From NCBI GenBank assembly GCA_002782605.1, contig PFIF01000112.1, forward strand, positions 1,423-13,946: DNA of 12,524 nt. Direction: 5' to 3'. The position numbers were made by a program, and so were the translations under genes. The DNA is from Deltaproteobacteria bacterium CG_4_8_14_3_um_filter_43_13 (GTDB lineage Bacteria; Desulfobacterota; UBA8473). This document shows, one piece after another, positions 6,789 through 12,524 of the stretch; position 1 is the stretch's first letter; every line of letters begins with the position of its first letter. A model generated the notes under the pieces. That model ran no database searches and was not told where the DNA came from. It was given only the letters and a program-made list of their open reading frames with translations.

Positions 6789-8525
6789 ATGCATGTAAGA
6801 CTGGCCAAGACAGCAGGCTTCTGCATGGGTGTCAGGAGAGCCATAGATATTGCATTAGATGCCATAAACGGGAAAGACAATGTACATACCTATGGTCCCT
6901 TGGTCCACAATCCCCAGGCCATTGAGATGCTTGAGAGCAAAGGTATAAAGGCTCTTGATGAACTAAATGGGACGTTGTCAGGAACTGTGGTCATAAGGGC
7001 ACACGGGATCAGTCCCAAAGAGCGGGCACAAATTAAAGAAAAAGGATTAAATATCCTGGACGCCACCTGCCCCAGGGTAATAAAAGTCCAGTCTATAATC
7101 AAAAGACAGGCAAAAGAAGGATATCATATTGTTATTGTGGGAGATAAGAAACACCCTGAAGCAATAGGGCTTCTGGGATTCTCCTTGGATAAGGGTACGG
7201 TAGTAAGTAGTATAGAAGAGGTTGGTCAGTTACCGGCAGATATGAAAAAGGTCTGTGTTGTAGCCCAGACAACCCAGGACACCTCAAAATTCACAAAGAT
7301 TTCTGAGAAGATCCAGGAGAGGTTTCCTGAAGTTATAGTATTCAACACCATCTGTGACTCTACCTCAAAAAGGCAAAAAGAGGCAATCCATCTGGCAAAG
7401 AAGGTAGATGGCATGGTGGTTATCGGGGGGCGAAACAGCGGTAACACACGGAGGTTGGCAGAGATATCAGAATCCACCGGTACCCAAACCCTATTTGTGG
7501 AGACAGAAGAAGATATTGACCCGGAAAAACTAGCAGATTGCCATACCATAGGGGTTACAGCAGGTGCATCAACCCCAAACTGGATGATAAACAGGATAGT
7601 TGACAGGATAGAGAGTATTCAAAAGAGGCGGAGTTCAGTCTTTTCAAGGTTCTGGTCAGACTCTCTGGGATTTCTTGTGAAGAGCAACATATATGTTGCC
7701 TTTGGTGCGGGTTGTCTCAGTTATGTCAGCTGTTTACTCCAGGGAATTACCCCGAGGTTATCCTATTTTCTTATTGCCGGCTCCTATGTATTCTCCATGC
7801 ACATCCTCTATTATTTTATAGATAGGGAGGCTGCAAGGTATAACGACCCAGGCAGGGCAGAGTTTTATGAAAGACATCGGGGAACCTTTGTTACCCTTAT
7901 CATCCTCTCTGTATTTACATCCCTTTTTCTCTCATTTGAGATGGGGAGGGGCGTTTTTGTTTTCCTTATAATCATCTCTCTTCTAGGATTGATATATGGG
8001 ATTAAAATAATCCCCAAAAGCCTGTGGAATATGTTTCAATACAAGAAGTTAAAGGACATACCAGGCTCAAAAACTGTATTTGTAGCCCTTGCATGGGGAA
8101 CGGTTATCTCAATCCTGCCAGCCCTAACGGCCAACCACAGGATTGATGTGTCCACCGTTATAGCCTTCTTATTTGTCGTTATCTTGGTATTTGTTCGGTC
8201 GGCTCTATTTGATATTATGGACATCCAGGGGGACCGAATCGTAGGCAAAGAGACTATCCCGATTATAATAGGGGAAAACAAGACCATTTACGTGCTGAAG
8301 TTGTCGTTAGGGATTCTATCCTTAATCCTCTTATCTTCATCTCTATCAGGCATGACACCATCTTTAGGCTATCTCCTTTTGGTGTGTGCCATCTATGCTT
8401 ACAGTTACCTGTTTATTTACGAAAGGAAGAGAATATCCCATGGTGTTTTGCTGGAAGGCATGGTGGAGAGTAATTTTGTCCTTGGATGGTTAGTTTCTCT
8501 GATCTGGTTGTTTCTGTTGTCTTAG
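6789..8525 (+). CDS. ispH: IspH (HMBPP reductase) fused to a UbiA-type prenyltransferase domain
   Basis: The 578-aa protein has two parts. Residues 1 to about 278 form a complete IspH, the 4Fe-4S enzyme that reduces HMBPP to IPP and DMAPP in the last MEP step. Iron-sulfur cysteines are Cys12 (GFCMGV), Cys94 (DATCP) and Cys189 (TICDST). Substrate residues include His40, His72 (RAHG), His122 and Glu124 (KHPE), and Ser-Thr at 261-262 (GASTP). Residues about 295-578 contain eight or nine hydrophobic segments and match the UbiA family: LKDIPGSKTVFVALAWG (421-437), then DIMDIQGDRIVGKETIP with the second aspartate motif at D475, D478 and D482. The first motif is atypical: around IDREAARYNDPGRAEF (344-359) the usual Asn of NxxxDxxxD appears as Tyr341 or Tyr342. 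The fusion would tether IspH to the membrane beside a prenyl-using domain. The acceptor is unknown. The ATG at 6789 is preferred over TTG 6774. No stop or frameshift lies between the halves. Confidence 0.9.
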   Translation: MHVRLAKTAGFCMGVRRAIDIALDAINGKDNVHTYGPLVHNPQAIEMLESKGIKALDELNGTLSGTVVIRAHGISPKERAQIKEKGLNILDATCPRVIKVQSIIKRQAKEGYHIVIVGDKKHPEAIGLLGFSLDKGTVVSSIEEVGQLPADMKKVCVVAQTTQDTSKFTKISEKIQERFPEVIVFNTICDSTSKRQKEAIHLAKKVDGMVVIGGRNSGNTRRLAEISESTGTQTLFVETEEDIDPEKLADCHTIGVTAGASTPNWMINRIVDRIESIQKRRSSVFSRFWSDSLGFLVKSNIYVAFGAGCLSYVSCLLQGITPRLSYFLIAGSYVFSMHILYYFIDREAARYNDPGRAEFYERHRGTFVTLIILSVFTSLFLSFEMGRGVFVFLIIISLLGLIYGIKIIPKSLWNMFQYKKLKDIPGSKTVFVALAWGTVISILPALTANHRIDVSTVIAFLFVVILVFVRSALFDIMDIQGDRIVGKETIPIIIGENKTIYVLKLSLGILSLILLSSSLSGMTPSLGYLLLVCAIYAYSYLFIYERKRISHGVLLEGMVESNFVLGWLVSLIWLFLLS

Positions 8526-8544
8526 AATCACCCCCTCTACCCGT

Positions 8545-9432
8545 TCACTTCAACTTTAACAGAGAAAAAGGATCAACCCTGGCATCGTGCAAACGTACCC
8601 CCCAGTGGAGGTGGGGACCGGTTGACCTGCCGGTGGAACCTGCAAGACCTAGAACTTCCCCCTTTTTAACCCGCTGCCCTTCTTCTACATCAATTCTGGA
8701 TAGATGAAAGTACATGGTATAGAGCCCTCTCCCATGGTCCACAACAACTGACTTCCCGCTAAAATACAGTTCATCTACCAATACCACAATTCCAGCATTT
8801 GATGACCGTATCTCTTCTCCCATTCCTGCTTCCAGATCAACTCCACTATGGCGATTCCTTGGCAAGTCGTTGAGAATACGCCTAACCCCGAAGGGGCTTA
8901 TAACCTCTCCGTCTAAAGGCTTAATGAACTTCCCGCGCCAAAGCCTATCGCTTCTCTCCTTTGTCCATATCTCTTTTACCTTTTTTTCCTCATCCTCCAC
9001 CTGCTTTAAGGTATCCTCATCCAACTCGACCATCTCTTCCGGCAAGGTTATTCTCTGTTCGCCAAAATCCCTCTCTTTTATCCTTATACGATACCTGCCC
9101 TTTACAGTTTTACCTGAACGGCTTTTTGCCGATATTACCAGTTGATAGGTTCCTGGATCAGTTTCCATGTCTATACCAATCAGAGTTCGAAACAACCTAC
9201 CCTTCTTTACTTTATAAAAGGAAAGGTCTTTCCCCTGAAACTCTCCTGTGAGTGAACGAATACCTTTGGCAACAAGCACATTAACCACACATATATCACC
9301 CTGCTCTATCTTTCTGGGGAGCCAACCTACCTTAAGGGAAACCTCTTTCTGTTTTGCGAAAGCAGTTCCTGATAAAAGAAGGATGGAGAGGAAAACAGAA
9401 AGCAAGCTATAGATTAAAAAACGAACCTTCAA
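8545..9432 (-). CDS. Secreted M23 (LytM-like) zinc metallopeptidase
   Basis: This is a predicted exported peptidoglycan endopeptidase or cell-wall-hydrolase activator of the M23 family, 295 aa. A signal peptide is visible (basic MKVR, hydrophobic 5-23, cleavage after AFA at 26). Residues about 30-120 look like a beta-rich Ig-like module (periodic strands ending in GRYRIRIKE), and 132-165 is a charged helical linker. The C-terminal peptidase domain (about 165-290) has HSGVDL with zinc ligands His195 and Asp199, YFHLS with His243, and GPHLHWG with His274 and His276, so all M23 catalytic and zinc residues are present. The TTG start at 9432 is supported by AAGGA 9 nt upstream (9442-9446) and by the signal peptide beginning at once. 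Its stop lies 19 bp from the convergent ispH-ubiA stop. Upstream lies the palindromic element; whether transcription comes from xseA or a local promoter is not visible. The specific substrate bond cannot be told. Confidence 0.92.
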   Translation of the reverse strand: MKVRFLIYSLLSVFLSILLLSGTAFAKQKEVSLKVGWLPRKIEQGDICVVNVLVAKGIRSLTGEFQGKDLSFYKVKKGRLFRTLIGIDMETDPGTYQLVISAKSRSGKTVKGRYRIRIKERDFGEQRITLPEEMVELDEDTLKQVEDEEKKVKEIWTKERSDRLWRGKFIKPLDGEVISPFGVRRILNDLPRNRHSGVDLEAGMGEEIRSSNAGIVVLVDELYFSGKSVVVDHGRGLYTMYFHLSRIDVEEGQRVKKGEVLGLAGSTGRSTGPHLHWGVRLHDARVDPFSLLKLK

Positions 9433-9441
9433 TTTAGTATA

Positions 9442-9446
9442 TCCTT
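9442..9446 (-). promoter_or_regulatory. Ribosome binding site supporting a TTG start
   Basis: Reading the minus strand, AAGGA lies 9 nt before TTG at 9432. There is no ATG or GTG better placed ahead of the signal peptide. The site touches the left edge of the palindromic element, so the element could affect access to it. Confidence 0.65.
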
Positions 9447-9640
9447 AAAGATGAAAGATTCACTTTGGAGCGAGCATGAGCAGGATTTTTGGGGCACCCA
9501 TCTTAACGAAGCGGAAGATAAGCATTTTCAGGCTGTTTGATACGCCGTAGGCGGAGAGTTCCTGAAAATGCGTGGAGCGAGTCATAGATGGGTCAAAAAA
9601 CCTGCTCTAGGAAGCGGAAAAGGGGAACTTTCAGCGTTAA
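9445..9640. repeat. Nested palindromic element (~190 bp) between xseA and the M23 gene
   Basis: Several inverted arms nest in the correct order: TGAAAG 9452-9457 with CTTTCA 9628-9633; GAGCAGG 9478-9484 with CCTGCTC 9601-9607; ACCCATCT 9496-9503 with AGATGGGT 9586-9593; GCATTTTCAGG 9522-9532 with CCTGAAAATGC 9561-9571 (perfect 11 bp); and a tip CGCC 9543-9546 with GGCG 9550-9553. TTAA occurs at both outer ends (9445-9448 and 9637-9640). Either strand could fold into one long interrupted hairpin. It encodes no convincing protein. It could be a MITE-like or REP-like non-autonomous repeat, or a structured RNA or terminator for the minus-strand operon. It accounts for nearly all of the 245-bp gap between xseA and the peptidase gene. 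Confidence 0.75.
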
Positions 9641-9644
9641 CAAT

Positions 9645-9671
9645 TTAATATTTTTCAAAACTCTCTTCCAC
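9645..9671 (-). pseudogene. xseB: Possible stub of xseB (exonuclease VII small subunit)
   Basis: Six bases after the xseA stop, on the same strand, a GTG opens eight codons reading MEESFEKY and then TAA. XseB proteins begin in very similar fashion (a short acidic lead followed by SFEKxLxRLEEIV) and xseB normally follows xseA directly. A GAGGGG ribosome-like site lies 12 nt upstream, inside the xseA end. The frame stops about 12 bp from the right arm of the palindromic element, and no more XseB sequence is found before the M23 gene. The match is short, so this is an inference from position plus a few residues. Chance similarity remains possible, and a full xseB may exist elsewhere. Confidence 0.45.
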
Positions 9672-9677
9672 AAAGTA

Positions 9678-11018
9678 TCAAGTCCCCTCTATAAGTTGTT
9701 TAATCTGACCTATTATCTCTCCCCTGTGTAATTTGACATTTATCCTGTCACCAACCTTTAATCCCTTCACATCTTTCAAGATACTGTAGTCGGGCAGAGC
9801 CCTGGTTATACTGTAACCCCTTCGCAGAACGTTCAAGGGACTTAACCTATCCAGCCCCTCCAGTGACCTCTCAAACCTGTGCCTTTGATTTCCCAGATAA
9901 TGCCTTATATGGACATCTATCTCTTTATTCAGTTGGGAAACAAAGTTTTTTAACTCCCCTATCCTGCCCTTGGGACTTCTGGAGATAAGGGCATCTTTTT
10001 TCCTCTCAAGCTGTTCAGCCTTTCGTCGCAACAGATTGGATGTGTTGACAGATAGATGATTGAAAATATCATCAATCCTCAGCCTAAAATCGTCTATTCT
10101 TCTTCTCGGGTCCGATAGCCTTTTCTCAAGGAAACCCAGTTTATTACGATTGGATTCAAGAGATTGGAATACAAGATTTTCCAGTCTTCCCATCCAGTTT
10201 TCCAGGTAACTCACGAGTTCGGACTTGTTGGGCACTACAAGTTCTGCGGCAGCAGACGGTGTAGGGGCACGGAGGTCTGCTACAAAATCCGAAATTGTAA
10301 AGTCTATTTCATGTCCAACTGCAGAAATTACAGGGATATCTGAGTGGTAGATTGCCCTTGCAACAATCTCCTCATTAAAAGCCCATAGATCCTCCAGGGA
10401 TCCCCCCCCTCTTCCCACAATCATCACATCAATCCCGGATATTCTGTTGAGCTCTTCTATAGCGTGGGCTATTTCGGAAGATGCCCCTTCTCCCTGAACC
10501 CGTACAGGTAAGATAAGAATCTCTATGCTTGGAAACCGACGGAGGATGATATTTATCATATCTTGAACAGCGGCTCCTGAAGAAGAGGTAACCAATCCTA
10601 TCTTCCTGGGTAACAGGGGCAATGGTTTTTTATGAGAATTATCAAAGAGCCCTTCACTTTTTAGCCTCTCTTTCAATTGTTCATAAGCCAGTTGAAGGGC
10701 ACCAACCCCCTTTGGTTCTATATAATCGACTATCAACTGATAATCGCCCCTGGGTTCATAGACACTGACTCTACCTCTGGATATTACCTGAATGCCATCC
10801 TTTATCTCGAATTTGAGGAATCTCATATGGGATCTGAAGACTACTGTTTTGATCTGACTGTTTTCGTCTTTGAGGGTGAAGTATAGATGGCCTGAAGAAG
10901 GGGACCTAAGATTGGATATCTCGCCTTCTACCCAGACACTGTCGAAACTGGATTCCAACTGAAGCCTTATCTGCCGGGTAAGCTCTGAAACGGTTAAAAT
11001 ATCGAGGCTTTTGGTCAT
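9678..11018 (-). CDS. xseA: Exodeoxyribonuclease VII large subunit
   Basis: XseA is the catalytic subunit of exonuclease VII, which degrades single-stranded DNA into oligonucleotides and acts in mismatch repair and DNA-damage metabolism. At 446 aa it is near the E. coli length (456). An N-terminal OB-fold spans about 5-103 (VWVEGEISNLRSPSSGHLYF; YEPRGDYQLIVDYIEP). The catalytic domain has GLVTSSSGAAVQDMINI with Asp153, VGRGGGSLEDLWAFNEE (201-217), and SAVGHEIDFTISD with His236 and Asp239, followed by DLRAPTPSAAAEL. Residues 265-400 form the long coiled-coil expected to bind XseB, and the C-terminal LNVLRRGYSI motif is present. The start ATG overlaps the stop of the MetE-like gene (ATGA at 11015-11018), implying translational coupling; AAGGAA lies about 15 nt upstream. 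Its expected partner gene xseB is missing or reduced to a stub just downstream, yet the large subunit looks intact. Confidence 0.96.
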   Translation of the reverse strand: MTKSLDILTVSELTRQIRLQLESSFDSVWVEGEISNLRSPSSGHLYFTLKDENSQIKTVVFRSHMRFLKFEIKDGIQVISRGRVSVYEPRGDYQLIVDYIEPKGVGALQLAYEQLKERLKSEGLFDNSHKKPLPLLPRKIGLVTSSSGAAVQDMINIILRRFPSIEILILPVRVQGEGASSEIAHAIEELNRISGIDVMIVGRGGGSLEDLWAFNEEIVARAIYHSDIPVISAVGHEIDFTISDFVADLRAPTPSAAAELVVPNKSELVSYLENWMGRLENLVFQSLESNRNKLGFLEKRLSDPRRRIDDFRLRIDDIFNHLSVNTSNLLRRKAEQLERKKDALISRSPKGRIGELKNFVSQLNKEIDVHIRHYLGNQRHRFERSLEGLDRLSPLNVLRRGYSITRALPDYSILKDVKGLKVGDRINVKLHRGEIIGQIKQLIEGT

Positions 11019-12097
11019 TGGGATATTAAATATTCCTTCCTTATTTTATCGGAAACCTCTCTGGTAAGTGACAGGGTTTTCTCTGCCAATTCCAGACTGA
11101 GTGACCCGGCTCCGCAGCTGGGGGTAATCAAGGATTGTTTCAATAGCTTTTCGAATTCAATCCCCTTCTCTGTCAACCTTTGAATGCCATGTTTCCACTT
11201 TGATACCAGAGAGTTACCGGTCTCTCGTGATAAAAGATCAGAGTCATGGGTGGGAACGATACCCCAGGCGATAATGCCTCCCCGTTCGATAAATCCCCTT
11301 AACTCCTTTTCATATATAAGCAGGTTATCAAAGAATCCATAGGCATCAAAACTGAGGATATCTATATCGGTATTCAGGAGCAATGCCCAGTCAGTATTTT
11401 CACAGCAATGGGCAGCCGCTATTCCCCCTTCTTTGTGGATAAACCCGATTATCTCCCCCAGGGATTTCTGGATATCCTCTTTTGACACACTTATAAAGAT
11501 TGATGACCCATAACCCACCAGACCAGGCTCATCAATTGAGATTATCACCGGCACCCCAAAAGGCTTAAATTTTTTAACCTGCCATTTGGCCTTCATCGCT
11601 AGACTCTTCACTATTATATCCTTAAGTGTTGGATCGTAATAGGCATATCGCTTTGCTTTATCTTTTAAACCCGTCCCCAGAGTGAAAGGTCCGGTAATCT
11701 GGCCTTTAATAGCAAAAGGCAAAGGTGAACCGTCTTTCAATGCATCGATCAAGGCATATAATCCCGAGGCATACTCAGGAGAGACAGCAAATCTTTTTTC
11801 TAAATGAGTTGATGAGCCACTCTCTGTAACAGAGATATAGTCTTCATAGAACTCGAGCACTGCCCCTTCAAACTCCTGCCCTTCATTCATGAAATGGGGG
11901 CTCCCTTCATTCCATACCAGCCCTGGTATGCCTTCGATAAACTGGGCTAGCATATCCTCTTTAGGGAGTTTGGGCATCTGAACCCATGCAGGGATATGGG
12001 GAGTATATCGGAGCATCAACTGGGTAGCCTCTCTGGCATCCGTATGGGGCAGGCTCCCTATAGTTGTTGGTAAACAGTTACCTGAAAATTCCATCAT
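11015..12097 (-). CDS. Single-barrel MetE-like (cobalamin-independent methionine synthase family) protein
   Basis: This 360-aa protein belongs to the UROD/MetE-like TIM-barrel superfamily and corresponds to only the C-terminal half of classical MetE (about 750 aa). Visible blocks: TTIGSLPHTD (11-20), FAIKGQITGPFTLG (128-141), IISIDEPGLVGYGSS (185-199), AAAHCCENTDW (227-237) and TPSCGAGSLS (325-334). His230, Cys232 and Cys328 match the MetE zinc-site pattern HxC...C. The intermediate Glu ligand of MetE is not obvious; Asp251 in LSFDAYG lies nearby. Short core-MetE proteins are known to take the methyl group from a methyl-corrinoid protein instead of methyl-tetrahydrofolate, so methionine synthesis linked to a corrinoid pathway is one hypothesis. 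Another corrinoid or thiol methyltransferase role is possible. Two ATGs occur (12097 and 12094). A GAGGGGAG site (12103-12110) is 5 nt from the first and 8 nt from the second, so the second may be used. xseA overlaps its stop by 4 bp. Confidence 0.8.
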   Translation of the reverse strand: MMEFSGNCLPTTIGSLPHTDAREATQLMLRYTPHIPAWVQMPKLPKEDMLAQFIEGIPGLVWNEGSPHFMNEGQEFEGAVLEFYEDYISVTESGSSTHLEKRFAVSPEYASGLYALIDALKDGSPLPFAIKGQITGPFTLGTGLKDKAKRYAYYDPTLKDIIVKSLAMKAKWQVKKFKPFGVPVIISIDEPGLVGYGSSIFISVSKEDIQKSLGEIIGFIHKEGGIAAAHCCENTDWALLLNTDIDILSFDAYGFFDNLLIYEKELRGFIERGGIIAWGIVPTHDSDLLSRETGNSLVSKWKHGIQRLTEKGIEFEKLLKQSLITPSCGAGSLSLELAEKTLSLTREVSDKIRKEYLISQ

Positions 12098-12159
12098 TAC
12101 TACTCCCCTCGATCAGGTTGACCTACAGATTGGGCAGTCTTACCATAATTCCAGTTTGT

Positions 12160-12447
12160 TCATTTATAATAAATCAATCTTTTCAACAGGATATCTTCAA
12201 CATTCTGCCTTCCATCCAAAACAGACAAAACATAAACTTTCATTTCAGATATTCTGTATATAATTCTCCAAGGCGGGATGATTAATTCACGATATAGAAA
12301 GATACCTTGATCTTGAAGCTCTGGTACTATGCGGCCTCTTTCAGGAAGGGCATAAAGCTCTGATGCTTTTTGCTTGATCTTTTTGAGTATCTTTAACGCA
12401 TTTGCCGGGCCGTCTGTGGCAATATATTCAATAATTTCCGTGACTAC
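12160..12447 (-). pseudogene. 5'-truncated ParE/RelE-family toxin
   Basis: The minus-strand frame reads TEIIEYIATDGPANALK, then ALPERGRIVPELQD, RELIIPPWRIIYRI and VYVLSVLDGRQN, ending in a stop at 12160-12162. This is the ParE/RelE fold (helical hairpin, PERGRIVPEL turn, YRELI-xxx-WRIIYRI strand, final strand ending in GRQ). These families normally have about 10-20 more residues at the N-terminus. Here the frame is closed by TGA (12448-12450) two codons before the homology, and no ATG, GTG or TTG start exists before an internal Met near residue 67. At the break lies a small hairpin and a CTGAAGG-type repeat. I therefore read it as a broken gene, although non-standard initiation cannot be excluded. 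No antitoxin gene is visible within the window. It lies 62 bp upstream of the MetE-like gene on the same strand. Confidence 0.8.
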
Positions 12448-12490
12448 TCACGTAGTCAGGCTGAAGCTGTTTAGACTGAAGGCTGAAGGA
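12442..12490. repeat. Hairpin plus CTGAAGG-type repeats at the broken toxin end
   Basis: GACTAC (12442-12447) pairs with GTAGTC (12452-12457) around a TCAC loop. It is followed by degenerate copies of AGGCTGA/CTGAAGG at 12457-12466 and 12476-12489. In period and unit style this resembles the GTCAGAA heptamers at the end of ppdK. The remaining bases to 12524 hold nothing I can assign; a plus-strand frame through the repeat is open to the window edge, but repeats of this kind often leave open frames. Confidence 0.55.
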
Positions 12491-12524
12491 ATCAGAAAAG
12501 CACGATTGAAGCGCTTTGGTGGAG

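Noticed and set aside
60..7665. Near-identical AAGGTTCTGGTC in glyQ (~67-78) and in the ispH-UbiA linker (~7646-7657)
   Set aside because: Both are short coding coincidences (RFWSD) with no extended similarity; not a repeat element.
12160..12187. Possible promoter for the MetE-like gene (TTGAAA and TATAAA on the minus strand)
   Set aside because: The spacing between the two boxes is about 12 bp, too short for a standard sigma-70 promoter, and the region is the 3' end of the toxin frame.
12440..12524. Plus-strand GTG-started open frame running off the window end (VTTHVVRLKLFRLKAEGI…)
   Set aside because: It starts inside the hairpin/repeat, has no ribosome site, and its translation mostly reflects the repeat units, so it is not called a gene.

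Overview
The window is ordinary bacterial chromosome of medium GC. By eye it holds eight intact protein genes, one 5'-truncated toxin gene and a probable tiny remnant of a ninth gene. The two-subunit glycyl-tRNA synthetase, a dikinase of the pyruvate-phosphate type, the MEP isoprenoid pathway and a single-barrel MetE-like protein suggest an anaerobic, autotroph- or syntroph-like bacterium. Desulfobacterota (former Deltaproteobacteria) or a relative is my best guess, but this is inferred from gene content and not proven.

Plus-strand block (33-8525): glyQ, glyS, ppdK, tlyA and an ispH gene fused to a UbiA-type membrane prenyltransferase domain. All are co-directional with gaps of 22-124 bp, so they may be co-transcribed. 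They cover glycine charging of tRNA, PEP/pyruvate interconversion, rRNA methylation and the last step of isoprenoid precursor synthesis, the last joined in one polypeptide to a likely prenyl-using domain.

Minus-strand block (read 12447 down to 8545): a broken ParE/RelE-family toxin gene, a short MetE-like protein, xseA (start overlaps the MetE-like stop by 4 bp), a candidate 8-codon stub of xseB, a ~190 bp nested palindromic element, and a secreted M23 peptidase. The two blocks converge with only 19 bp between stop codons (8525/8545), and no clear intrinsic terminator is visible there.

The most unusual structure is not a gene. Short tandem repeats of exactly 7 bp period occur at five places, nearly always at gene ends: the 3' end of glyQ, the glyS-ppdK gap, the 3' end of ppdK, the tlyA-ispH gap and the broken 5' end of the toxin gene. 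Two are paired as inverted repeats around a short loop, and three supply the last codons and/or stop codon of the upstream gene. Together with the 9445-9640 palindrome, which lies where most of xseB should be, they suggest small non-coding repeats that have shaped gene boundaries in this genome. No complete new defence, mobile or biosynthetic system is visible.
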